Source: Tindallia magadiensis
GTDB taxonomy: Bacteria > Bacillota > Clostridia > Peptostreptococcales > Tindalliaceae
Assembly: GCF_900113635.1 (NCBI RefSeq)
Contig: NZ_FOQA01000010.1
Coordinates: forward strand, 22,074 to 86,073
Direction: 5' to 3'
DNA length: 64,000 nt
The notes beneath the pieces are model-generated. The model saw only the letters and a program-made list of their open reading frames with translations. It ran no database searches and was not told the origin of the DNA. Of the stretch, positions 35,942-43,773 are shown piece after piece. Made by a program: the position numbers and the translations under genes. The stretch's first letter is position 1; the number at the start of each line of letters is the position of its first letter.

Positions 35942-36497
35942 AGAATTTCCTCCTTACGCGATGTATTTCCTCTGCCCACTTACCATATCAGAGATGGAGC
36001 ACAAGCTTTTCTTTTCTATGCCCTTTGTTTATCGTTATATATGTTTTTCTTTCCTAGGGTTTATATTATTTTAGTATTAACATGTGACAACTTTTATGAT
36101 TAAGACGTTGTTTTTTCTTTTATGTCCCTTCTCTATACCTCATCCAGGTTTTTGCCAATTTCCAGGAGCAGTTCTCTAATTGTAATTGTTTTTAGCCAAT
36201 CGCGTCTAACTTCACTTTTCAATGTTTTTCGGGCTTTTACTCCTGAATAATAAAACATGCTTTAGAACGGACTATTTTCGCGATGTCATTTTGATCTATA
36301 ACAAAAAAATATCGATGATGCGTAAATTGCTTATGATGTTAAAACCAAAAACAAACTATTTCGGATAGGCTTATTATTAGGATATATCTTTATCATGATG
36401 ATTTTTTGTTCCGGATCTACTTCGGTTATTTAATTTATTCCCCCTTAAGTAAATGTATATCATGTTTATTATATTAATTTATGTAAAAAGAATGGTA
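35942..36497. other. AT-rich upstream region of the orphan kinase
   Basis: No gene is visible. A weak minus-strand promoter (TTGTCA at 36085-36090 with AATATA 17 bp further) could serve the kinase. The rest is featureless up to the second MITE-like element. Confidence 0.45.
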
Positions 36498-36746
36498 GGA
36501 CAAGGGGACGTTTCTCTCTGTCCTTCCCCCGGATTCTAAAAAAAATATAAGGAATGCTTAAGTTATAGCACTCTCGCATTCCCTTTCTTGTGTTTGTCAT
36601 GTTTATCTGATTATCATATTTATCAAATGACTGCGATGGCTGCAGTAACTGTTACTGCCAAGGCTCTCTTTAAGGATGTATCATTTCCCACTGCTTCGCT
36701 TCTATATCGATTTTGAAAAAAGGACAAGAGAAACGTCCCCTTGTCC
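36498..36746 (+). mobile_element. MITE-like deletion derivative of the RAYT element, copy 2
   Basis: Nearly identical to the element at 33894-34140 and in the same orientation: same ends, same GGAATGC/GCATTCC hairpin, same RAYT-derived CGCTTCTATATCGATTTTG segment. It ends 10 bp from the chemoreceptor stop codon. Confidence 0.8.
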
Positions 36747-36756
36747 TTTTAGGAAG

Positions 36757-38754
36757 CTACATCTTAAACTGAGCAACGGATGCTTGCATTTCTTGTGCTA
36801 AACGTGACAATTCGTCACTAGTATTAGCAATTTGATCCATTGCCGCCGTTTGCTCTTCTACAGAAGCAGAAGCTTCTTCTGTCCCAGCCGCATTTTCTTC
36901 TGAAACAGCCGATAGATTTTCGATAACGGCAATGATCTCATCTTTTTTTCTATTCATTTCTTCACCGGATCGATTAAGATCACCGATGACCGACACCATG
37001 CTGGCAATGGATTTATCAATGCCATCGAATTTCTCATTCGTTTCATAGATCCCTTTGGTTTGATCTTTGGTTATTTCGCTGACGCTTTCCATGGTTTTAA
37101 CGGCATTGCCAGTTTTTTCGGTTAGTTTTTCTATAACAGACGCTATTTCTTCTGTAAACTGATTCGACTGCTCAGCCAGTTTCCGAATTTCCTCAGCTAC
37201 TACGGCAAATCCTCTTCCGGCTTCACCAGCCCTTGCGGATTCAATCGCTGCGTTCAGTGCTAGTAGGTTCGTTTGTTCTGCAATACTTTTAATCATTGTG
37301 CTGGCATTTTGAATCTGATACGCACTTTCGTTGGTTTCGATAATTACCTGATTCACTTCCTGGGTTGCCTGACGGCTTTGTTCTGTTTTAGTAACTACTT
37401 TCTGAAGCATTTCTCTACCTTCATTCTTCAGCTCATCGCTCTTTTGGGCTGAATCGTTAAGGGTATGCATATATTGCTGGTTAGATTGAATCATTTGATC
37501 CAAACCGTGAACATGACTGGCGCCATTTTCCGTATCTTTTGCCTGATCCACGGCTCCCCGGGCTATTTCTTCTATTGTTTTAGCTACTTCATTGGCCGCT
37601 GTAGCCGATTGATTGCTGGTGGCTGTAAGCTGTTCTGAAGATGCCGCCACATTTTCAGCACTTTCTGAAATGCGTTTAATTAGCTTGGTCAGATTGGTTT
37701 GCATGGTTGTTAATGCTTTGGTAATTTCTCCAATCTCATCTTTTCGCTCGGCATATTGGTTAGCAAGACTGTTTTCCTCCATGGTTAAATCATAATTGGA
37801 TAACTTTTTGATCATTCTTGAAAGCTCTTCTATGGGCCTGGAAATACGAAGGCTCATTCGGTATCCAATCAGAGCGGCAACCAGAAAGATACCCAACAGT
37901 AACAGCCCTAAACTTCTAAGGGTCGAAGTGACTTCGTTGGTAATAATGGTAGGATCGATGGTTGTAATGACCTGCCAGTCAATATGGTTTACATCGCTGG
38001 CAATCATAAATTCGCGAACACCATTTCTTTCACCGACTAAAAATCGGTCTGCATCAGCTTTTAGCCTTTCATCGGGAAAAGTATATAATTCATCCAAATG
38101 GGTTACATGATCCACCGTTATCAACGTATCATCCGGATGAGCTACTAAAGAACCCGTCGTTTCCATCAGAAATACAGACATGTCCTTGGAAACATTAGCT
38201 TCACCAATCATTGCCGTCACTGTTCTAATATCAATATCGGCGCCAGCCACACCGATTAAACGGTTTGAATCATCATAAACCGGCATAGCGGCAGAAATGA
38301 TCATGGCTTCTGTCGTGTCATCAATATATGGCGAGGTGAAAATAGTCGAAGTTTCTTCTACCGCTTCCAAATACCAGGGGCGCTGTGTCCAGTCCCAGTC
38401 TGAATCAGGTATCCATCCATCTCCAGATATAAATTCACTCCCATCTTCGTATCCAAAATAAACAGCAATAATGTCTTTATCCCGTTGTGTTTGCTTTGTA
38501 ACATACTCTAAAGGATCTACTTCATTTTTTATCAACTGAAAGATGGTTTCTCCGGATTCTTCCAGGTATACCATTTTTTCGGTTATAAAGTTATTAACAT
38601 CAATAACAGAAGTAGAAGCCATTGAATCTGACAATTGGTACTGTTGATCCTGCACCAATTGACGTACGATTCGACTTCCCGTAAAGCCTACGGCTAAAAA
38701 ACTCATCAGCAAAATTAAAATAATCATTAGGGGAAACTGCTTTTTGATCGACAT
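36757..38754 (-). CDS. Methyl-accepting chemotaxis protein with dCache sensor
   Basis: A 665-residue chemoreceptor: transmembrane helix (about 8-28), double-Cache domain (about 35-275) with '[16 protein letters not shown]', 'SPYIDD' and '[12 protein letters not shown]', second helix (about 282-302), HAMP ('[22 protein letters not shown]') and a signalling domain with tip '[20 protein letters not shown]'. The R-x-WY...Y...D pattern is that of amino-acid-sensing dCache domains, so amino acids are likely ligands. Monocistronic, read away from a ~300-bp upstream region. Confidence 0.93.
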   Translation of the reverse strand: MSIKKQFPLMIILILLMSFLAVGFTGSRIVRQLVQDQQYQLSDSMASTSVIDVNNFITEKMVYLEESGETIFQLIKNEVDPLEYVTKQTQRDKDIIAVYFGYEDGSEFISGDGWIPDSDWDWTQRPWYLEAVEETSTIFTSPYIDDTTEAMIISAAMPVYDDSNRLIGVAGADIDIRTVTAMIGEANVSKDMSVFLMETTGSLVAHPDDTLITVDHVTHLDELYTFPDERLKADADRFLVGERNGVREFMIASDVNHIDWQVITTIDPTIITNEVTSTLRSLGLLLLGIFLVAALIGYRMSLRISRPIEELSRMIKKLSNYDLTMEENSLANQYAERKDEIGEITKALTTMQTNLTKLIKRISESAENVAASSEQLTATSNQSATAANEVAKTIEEIARGAVDQAKDTENGASHVHGLDQMIQSNQQYMHTLNDSAQKSDELKNEGREMLQKVVTKTEQSRQATQEVNQVIIETNESAYQIQNASTMIKSIAEQTNLLALNAAIESARAGEAGRGFAVVAEEIRKLAEQSNQFTEEIASVIEKLTEKTGNAVKTMESVSEITKDQTKGIYETNEKFDGIDKSIASMVSVIGDLNRSGEEMNRKKDEIIAVIENLSAVSEENAAGTEEASASVEEQTAAMDQIANTSDELSRLAQEMQASVAQFKM

Positions 38755-39055
38755 AACAACACTCCTTCAGACTCTTTTGACTCATTCGCATTTATTGCGC
38801 ACTTTTTGAATATTCTGCTCACTTAAGCAGCAAAAATCTTCAAAATACGCAATAGTTCCTCTATTGTATCATATGTTTGTTGTTACACAAGAGGGACAAG
38901 GGGACGTTTCCTTCATTAAAGAAAGAATTAATCACAAACGCTTGGATTTTAAGCGTGAATCGTTTATGCTTATAGTTCAATATCATTAAAAAATGAACGC
39001 AATATAATAACGAAACGTACAAACTTTCGAAGGCAATAAGAAAAGGAGTATGTAA
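38755..39055. repeat. Upstream region of the chemoreceptor with a half copy of the dispersed repeat
   Basis: GGGACAAGGGGACGTTTCC at 38894-38912 is the left half of the 25-bp palindrome; the right half is missing. No gene is visible in the stretch. Confidence 0.65.
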
Positions 39056-39283
39056 ATGCTTGCTATCAAATGTTCGAAATGCAATTGGAAACTTTTCAAA
39101 TATCATAAAATTGGAAGTGGTAGTGTCATAAAATGTCACAAAGAAAGAATTAAGCAAGTTTATCAATTGGACAAGCACTCACAAGCCTACTCTTGCACCT
39201 GTGGAAATACTATTGGAAAAGATGAAGGAAGCTATATTAAAATGAAGCGTTTTGGATTTACATATTCCGGTACTAAAGAATAA
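39056..39283 (+). CDS. Zinc-ribbon miniprotein
   Basis: A 75-residue protein with four or five cysteines (C-S-K-C near 6-9, Cys28, and C-T-C near 47-49) and many lysines, resembling small Com-like zinc ribbons. The ATG follows AAAAGGAG at six bases. Such proteins may bind nucleic acid, but no role is known here. It stands alone upstream of the EamA transporter gene; a longer frame on the opposite strand is its shadow. Confidence 0.55.
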   Translation: MLAIKCSKCNWKLFKYHKIGSGSVIKCHKERIKQVYQLDKHSQAYSCTCGNTIGKDEGSYIKMKRFGFTYSGTKE

Positions 39284-39379
39284 TTGAGTTGATATGCAAG
39301 GAGTTTGAGAGGAGTTTATAAGCAAAGCAATTTTAAGAGTGTTGTAGAATATAAGGAAAGACTATAGGGAGGTGCATGT

Positions 39380-40243
39380 ATGCGTATCAACGGTGTGTTA
39401 TTGGTTATTTTAGCCGCCATTTTATGGGGTCTTTCTGGAGGACTTGGTGGCTTTCTAATGGATAAAGGATGGAGCCCCCTAGTTATCGCTTTTTACAGAG
39501 GAACCGTAGGATTACTATTTATTCTGACTTGGTTTTTCTTCCGACCATCAGCATTGAACAGACCGATGATTATCTGGTCTATCTTTGCAGGAATTGGGGT
39601 TGCAGGAAATCTTGGTTTTTATAATATCAGCATATCAGAGTCAAGCATTGCTGTAGCCGCTACTTTGATGTATACAGCACCAGTATTTGTATTTCTTATA
39701 TCCTTTATATTCCGCTTGGAAGAAATGTCGTTATCGAAATGGCTGGCAATCCTTTTTGTAATGGCTGGAGTGGTATTACTGACAGAAGTTTATCATGTTG
39801 GTCCTGACAGCATTTCACTGCTTGGACTTGTTTCAGGACTGGCTTCGGGCATATCCTACGCATTATTTATTTTTAGTTTTAAGTATGCTGATAGCTATGG
39901 ACAGCCTCAGGGAATATTATCCATAGCATTTATCTCTTTTTCTATAGTCATGCTCCTTTTTATTGACCGGTCTGAAGCGATCTCCGTTCTTCAATCGTCA
40001 GATATAGGCTGGATGATTGTTCTGGGCTTCTTTGGAGCAGGCCTATCTTTTTTCTTATACATCACTGGATTAAAAAGGACAACATCAACGTCGGCTTCCA
40101 TCGCTGCTATGGTGGAGCCGGTCACGGCTTCTCTTTTTGGATTTGTTGTTTTAAGCCAGACGCTGGCAATGAACCAAATCGCCGGAATGGGTATTATATT
40201 GGTGACGGTGACCAGCTTAAGTACGAAACAGAGCGAAAAATAA
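39380..40243 (+). CDS. EamA/DMT-family transporter
   Basis: A 287-residue protein with ten predicted transmembrane helices made of two EamA repeats (about 5-135 and 148-283; 'ILWGLSGGLGGFLMDKG', 'VEPVTASLFGFVVLSQTL'). Drug/metabolite transporters of this type export or import small metabolites; the substrate is unknown. GGGAGGTG precedes the ATG. The last ~40 codons and the following repeat are duplicated 985 bp downstream, on the other side of a toxin-antitoxin pair. Confidence 0.9.
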   Translation: MRINGVLLVILAAILWGLSGGLGGFLMDKGWSPLVIAFYRGTVGLLFILTWFFFRPSALNRPMIIWSIFAGIGVAGNLGFYNISISESSIAVAATLMYTAPVFVFLISFIFRLEEMSLSKWLAILFVMAGVVLLTEVYHVGPDSISLLGLVSGLASGISYALFIFSFKYADSYGQPQGILSIAFISFSIVMLLFIDRSEAISVLQSSDIGWMIVLGFFGAGLSFFLYITGLKRTTSTSASIAAMVEPVTASLFGFVVLSQTLAMNQIAGMGIILVTVTSLSTKQSEK

Positions 40244-40284
40244 ACAGAAAGAAAACAGGACAAGAGAAACGCCCCCTTGTCCTG
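40131..40284 (+). repeat. Direct repeat, left copy (end of EamA gene plus dispersed palindrome)
   Basis: Matches 41116-41269 with a constant offset of 985 bp, no gaps and only about three differences. It contains the EamA 3' end and the 25-bp palindrome at 40258-40282. Confidence 0.9.
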
Positions 40285-40400
40285 TCAAAATGATTTCATC
40301 GCAAGCCTTCACATTTTAATATATATTTTTGTGATGTTAATCACATTTTTATACATGATGCCGTGTTTGATTTTTTAGGTCAACATATTTGCCATTTTAA

Positions 40401-40459
40401 CAAAAACGCCTTCCTTATAACGTAAGGATCCGACATAGCGTAAGGATCCGACGTTTTTG
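40401..40459. terminator. Structured terminator downstream of the toxin gene
   Basis: CAAAAACG/CGTTTTTG outer arms enclose two direct copies of CGTAAGGATCCGAC (40421-40434 and 40439-40452) and a CCTTA/TAAGG inner stem. It can terminate the minus-strand toxin transcript. Confidence 0.55.
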
Positions 40460-40469
40460 AAAAACTCGC

Positions 40470-40784
40470 TTATTCGATAAGCCTCAGGTATTCCTGCCTT
40501 CCATCCACCACTGCATAGATGATGACGATTCTCTCCTCATGGTTTACTTTATAAAAGGCCAGATGTTGATCCATCATAACCACTCTATATCCTTGCTTTT
40601 TTAGGATGGAATACCGTGGTATCTGCCCAGACTCCGGCAGGTCTTCCAGCCTTTCAATGGCTTTTTCCATCTTTTCCAAGTATGAAAGTGCCACCATTGC
40701 ATCGCCCATCTGATCTGCAATATAGTGGATGATGGAACGAATCTGGTCTTCCGCTTTGTCGGTCTTCAGGATCCGATACTTCAT
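40470..40784 (-). CDS. RelE/ParE-family toxin
   Basis: A 104-residue toxin of the RelE/ParE fold: 'YRILKTDKAEDQIRSIIHYIA' N terminus, 'IERLEDLPESGQIPRY' linker and the conserved 'YRVVMMDQHLAFYKV...IVIIYAVVDGRQEYL' C-terminal strands. RelE members cleave mRNA on the ribosome and ParE members poison gyrase; sequence alone does not decide. It overlaps the antitoxin gene by four bases, the standard order of antitoxin then toxin. Confidence 0.88.
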   Translation of the reverse strand: MKYRILKTDKAEDQIRSIIHYIADQMGDAMVALSYLEKMEKAIERLEDLPESGQIPRYSILKKQGYRVVMMDQHLAFYKVNHEERIVIIYAVVDGRQEYLRLIE

Positions 40785-41059
40785 TTATTTTCCCTTTCCT
40801 GTAAGGACTTTCGAAGGTCGTTAAAGGTATCTTTGATAGGGCTTATTCGCCCATTGGCCACGTCTTCTTCTGCTTCAGCCAGGACTCTTAGAAGCGCAAG
40901 CTCTTCTTTCATCTGATAGTAATCCTGCAGCCCAAGAACCGCTGTATCTCCCCGGCCGTTCACTGTAATGATTACCGGTTGCCTTTTCTCTTTGCAGTGT
41001 CTGGAAATTTCGTTGTAGCGGTTCCTCAGATCGGAAGACGGTCTGATGGTTGGTTCCAT
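40781..41059 (-). CDS. Phd/YefM-family antitoxin
   Basis: A 92-residue antitoxin with the N-terminal Phd fold ('IRPSSDLRNRYNEISRHCKEKRQPVIITVNGRGDTAVLGLQDY' region, residues about 4-46) and a C-terminal acidic helix that would bind the toxin. The ATG at 41059 has GAGAGGTG six bases upstream; an ATG six codons earlier lacks a site. Phd-type antitoxins repress their own promoter. The pair lies between 154-bp direct repeats. Confidence 0.88.
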   Translation of the reverse strand: MEPTIRPSSDLRNRYNEISRHCKEKRQPVIITVNGRGDTAVLGLQDYYQMKEELALLRVLAEAEEDVANGRISPIKDTFNDLRKSLQERENK

Positions 41060-41115
41060 TTCGATCACCTCTCTCATCGCATAGTCATATTATATCATAT
41101 TTTGTATATATTTTC

Positions 41116-41269
41116 CTCTTTTTGGATTTGTTGTTTTAAGCCAGACGCTGGCAATGAACCAAATTGCCGGAATGGGTATTATATTGGTGACGGTGACCAG
41201 CTTAAGTACGAAACAGAGCGAAAAATAAACAGAAAGAAAAAAGGACAAGAGAAACGTCCCCTTGTCCTG
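41116..41269 (+). repeat. Direct repeat, right copy (EamA 3' fragment plus dispersed palindrome)
   Basis: A second copy of the last EamA codons, its stop and the 25-bp palindrome (41243-41267). The fragment has no start and is a pseudogene remnant. It ends at the methyltransferase stop codon. Confidence 0.9.
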
Positions 41270-41872
41270 CTACGTATTGCGTAGCATCACCATGAAGTAC
41301 TCGGAAGAGTCAATGACCTGTTCTTTTTCTAAGCCGGCTTTTTTCCCGAAAGCAACCAGTGTTTCTTCTGAAGGAAGTCGGTCTTCTGCTACGATGGTCG
41401 TGGCCTGTTTTTCATGGATGCCGTTAATTTCTTCCCGGCTGTTACTATGTGCAATGGTAAGGGTTCCTTTTGCTTTAAGGTGCTTTTTCATCTGATGGAT
41501 CGCTTGTTCTTTGTTCTCAAAATGAGGGAACATGGAGTAACAGATAATATGATGAAAGGTTTCGTCTCCCAGGTCTTCCAGCACATTTCCTCTTCGATAT
41601 TCTACCTGTGGATCTGAATATTTCTCTTTTGCTCTTTTTATCATTTCTTCCGCCAGATCCATAGCAAGAATCCACCCTTTCCCTTGCAGTTTCTCCAAAA
41701 GATACGGTGTTAAAACCCCTGTACCACATCCCACGTCTAATATTTTATCTCCTTTTTGAATGCCTATGGCATCAAGAATGGTAGAAATTTTTTCAGGCTT
41801 ATGAACCACCTGCTGATCCCAGGTAGCCGCTTTTTCATTAAAAAAGGCTCTTTCTTTTTCTGTTTTCGTCAT
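41270..41872 (-). CDS. SAM-dependent class I methyltransferase
   Basis: A 200-residue methyltransferase with motif I 'ILDVGCGTGVLTPYLLEKL', motif II 'ILAMDLAEEMI' and a post-II 'YRRGNVLEDLGDETFHHIICY' segment, all typical of the Methyltransf_11/25 group; the substrate is unknown. The start is the ATG at 41872, overlapping the stop of the ECF S-component gene. The longer open frame upstream is the S-component gene read in another frame. Coupling to the S component suggests the methyl acceptor could be the imported compound. Confidence 0.9.
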   Translation of the reverse strand: MTKTEKERAFFNEKAATWDQQVVHKPEKISTILDAIGIQKGDKILDVGCGTGVLTPYLLEKLQGKGWILAMDLAEEMIKRAKEKYSDPQVEYRRGNVLEDLGDETFHHIICYSMFPHFENKEQAIHQMKKHLKAKGTLTIAHSNSREEINGIHEKQATTIVAEDRLPSEETLVAFGKKAGLEKEQVIDSSEYFMVMLRNT

Positions 41873-42402
41873 TACCGGTACCCCACTTCTTTTTTTCGTA
41901 GAGATACAATCCCTATAACGGAAGGAATAAAAATAAGCTGAATCAGAATTCCCGGAATTCCCGTAAGAATGCTTCCGGAAAGAAACAGAACTGGTCCCGG
42001 TAAAGCAACCGCAAAAAACCGACTGAGTCCCCACACCGTAAAACCTGCCACCACTCTTCCGGCAACCATGCTGATGCATAGCGATGGAAGAAGTCTTCTG
42101 TTTTTTTGATAAACGAAATGACTGGTTACAAAGCCATAGGTTGCCAGTTCCATCATCATAATCGGCATCATCGGAAAAAGAGGAGGCATCCCGGTCAACA
42201 TACTGCTGATGAAGGGGGTTAAAAACCCAACGATTCCGGCTAAATAGGGATTGAGTATTATTCCGGCAAAAAACACTGGTAAATGCATGGGAAGGAAGAC
42301 CGGCCCCGCACCTCCCACAGCATGAAAGGCTATGGGCAATACCACTCCGACGGCTATTAGCATGGCACCCCAAACGAGTTCTCTTGTGTTTTTATTGTTC
42401 AT
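41872..42402 (-). CDS. ECF transporter substrate-binding (S) component
   Basis: A 176-residue membrane protein with five or six helices. 'ELVWGAMLIAVGVVLPIAFH' and 'PVFFAGIILNPYLAGIVGFLTPFISSMLTG' are the characteristic early motifs of ECF S components, which capture vitamins or related micronutrients and share an ATPase module encoded elsewhere. The ligand is not evident. The next gene is a methyltransferase (overlapping), and hypA lies 41 bp upstream on the same strand. Confidence 0.85.
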   Translation of the reverse strand: MNNKNTRELVWGAMLIAVGVVLPIAFHAVGGAGPVFLPMHLPVFFAGIILNPYLAGIVGFLTPFISSMLTGMPPLFPMMPIMMMELATYGFVTSHFVYQKNRRLLPSLCISMVAGRVVAGFTVWGLSRFFAVALPGPVLFLSGSILTGIPGILIQLIFIPSVIGIVSLRKKEVGYR

Positions 42403-42443
42403 GATGATCCTCCTTCTTGTTCTTTTTGTTTTACTTATTCTTC

Positions 42444-42785
42444 TTATCGTGCGAGGATTTCTTTAATGAGAAATTCTTTTCCCCGCAACAATTCCCAATT
42501 GCTTCCCTGACAGCTTGGGCATTTTTCTGGATGTTGGATAAGGTGAAACAAATGACCGCATCCCCGACACCGGCCATTAGCCGGAATCACTTCTATCTCC
42601 AGTTTTGTATTTTCCAGCAGGGTTCCCTCCACCGCTGCTGGATAGCAGGCTTCCACATATCGGGGAATCATCGATGAAAGTTCTCCAATTTGTAGTACCA
42701 ACGTGTCGATTTCTGTAATATTATGTTCTTGCACTACTCGTTGAACACTCTTGACCACTTCTATTACTACGCCCAGTTCGTGCAT
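42444..42785 (-). CDS. hypA: Hydrogenase nickel insertion protein HypA
   Basis: A 113-residue HypA. The N-terminal M-H-E nickel ligands are present, and the zinc site is built from C-R-G-C (near 73-76) and C-P-S-C (near 88-91). With HypB it delivers nickel to [NiFe]-hydrogenase large subunits; HypA can also serve other nickel enzymes. The start overlaps the 3' end of the preceding membrane-protein gene by 65 bp. The other maturation genes (hypC, D, E, F) are not in the window. Confidence 0.95.
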   Translation of the reverse strand: MHELGVVIEVVKSVQRVVQEHNITEIDTLVLQIGELSSMIPRYVEACYPAAVEGTLLENTKLEIEVIPANGRCRGCGHLFHLIQHPEKCPSCQGSNWELLRGKEFLIKEILAR

Positions 42786-43704
42786 TTTCTATCACCTCGT
42801 CTTCTCCCTGATACTGACTGGTTCCCACCCATATTTCTTCTCTAAGAGGATTTTTCTTTGTCTTAAGGATTCTTGCTGCTTGCCATACAAAAAGGGTTCC
42901 GTTCAATCCCAAAGAAGCAATGGCCAAGGTCCAGTTTGCGGCAGCATGATAGCTTAAGCTGGCTTGAAGAATACTGCCGTCTGCAAATAGGTAAGGAAAG
43001 GTCATGATAAGAATCATCCATACACTCAATGTATGGGCTCGGTTTTGCATCCAGGTTCCTTTAGCCCAGAAAAAAGCAGGAATGATGGGTGCCAGGTTCA
43101 GTGCAAAACCGGAGTATAAAGCGTTATTGGGAGAACAGGAATACACATAGGAAATATTCCATAGGGCGTAGGCCATAATGTACACGGAGCCTAGATCCGG
43201 CCAGACCATATCCACTCTGTTTTTTCTTTCTTTCCTCTTAATCCCTACCCAGCCACAAAGTAATAGGATGTTGATAATTCCTGCCACCGCATTGACATAG
43301 TTCCATCCGCCGGAAATATAGTAGGCTCCATCCACCATTCCATGAAAGCCTGCTAGGACTACCTGAAATTCTCTCACTACGGCTTCTAGTATATTTAAGG
43401 CTAAGATTCCTGGAATCAGCAACAAGTAGCCGGGATGTTTCACTGGATAATCGGTAAATCGAACGACCATGTAAATCAGCGAACCAGCCAGCGCCGAATA
43501 GACTTTTACCCAGAAAAACCATGACACCACTTCGCTATCATTAGATATCCAGTAAAAGGTCATGATAAAGGGAAGCACCAGAAAAATGCCGATGCTTATT
43601 TTTTTGCTCATTCGTAAAAGCTCATTGATACCAATTGCTGCCAAGATAACCACTATAAAGGTTACTACATTAATGATGGTGAGATCTTCGAAAAAGAACA
43701 TCAT
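42721..43704 (-). CDS. DUF5692-like polytopic membrane protein
   Basis: A 327-residue protein with about nine hydrophobic helices, aromatic loops ('HGMVDGAYYISGGWNYVNAV', 'SYVYSCSPNNALYSGF') and a short hydrophilic C terminus that overlaps hypA. The overall form recalls the uncharacterised DUF5692 family of Firmicutes; I am only moderately sure. It lies between the Fe-S/FAD oxidoreductase and hypA on one strand and is probably cotranscribed with them. No catalytic motif is visible. Confidence 0.65.
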   Translation of the reverse strand: MMFFFEDLTIINVVTFIVVILAAIGINELLRMSKKISIGIFLVLPFIMTFYWISNDSEVVSWFFWVKVYSALAGSLIYMVVRFTDYPVKHPGYLLLIPGILALNILEAVVREFQVVLAGFHGMVDGAYYISGGWNYVNAVAGIINILLLCGWVGIKRKERKNRVDMVWPDLGSVYIMAYALWNISYVYSCSPNNALYSGFALNLAPIIPAFFWAKGTWMQNRAHTLSVWMILIMTFPYLFADGSILQASLSYHAAANWTLAIASLGLNGTLFVWQAARILKTKKNPLREEIWVGTSQYQGEDEVIENARTGRSNRSGQECSTSSART

Positions 43705-43773
43705 TACCCTCCTTTTGCTGACCGTTGTTTCCTCTCATCTATCAACAGGATGCTTATACACATTACCAAGCGT

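Noticed and set aside
38861..39178. 105-codon minus-strand frame opposite the zinc-ribbon gene
   Set aside because: Its product has no family features, while the plus-strand frame has an AAAAGGAG site and ordered cysteines.
41873..42373. Long N-terminal extension of the methyltransferase frame (about 168 residues)
   Set aside because: It is the ECF S-component gene read out of frame; the methyltransferase has a good start overlapping that gene's stop.
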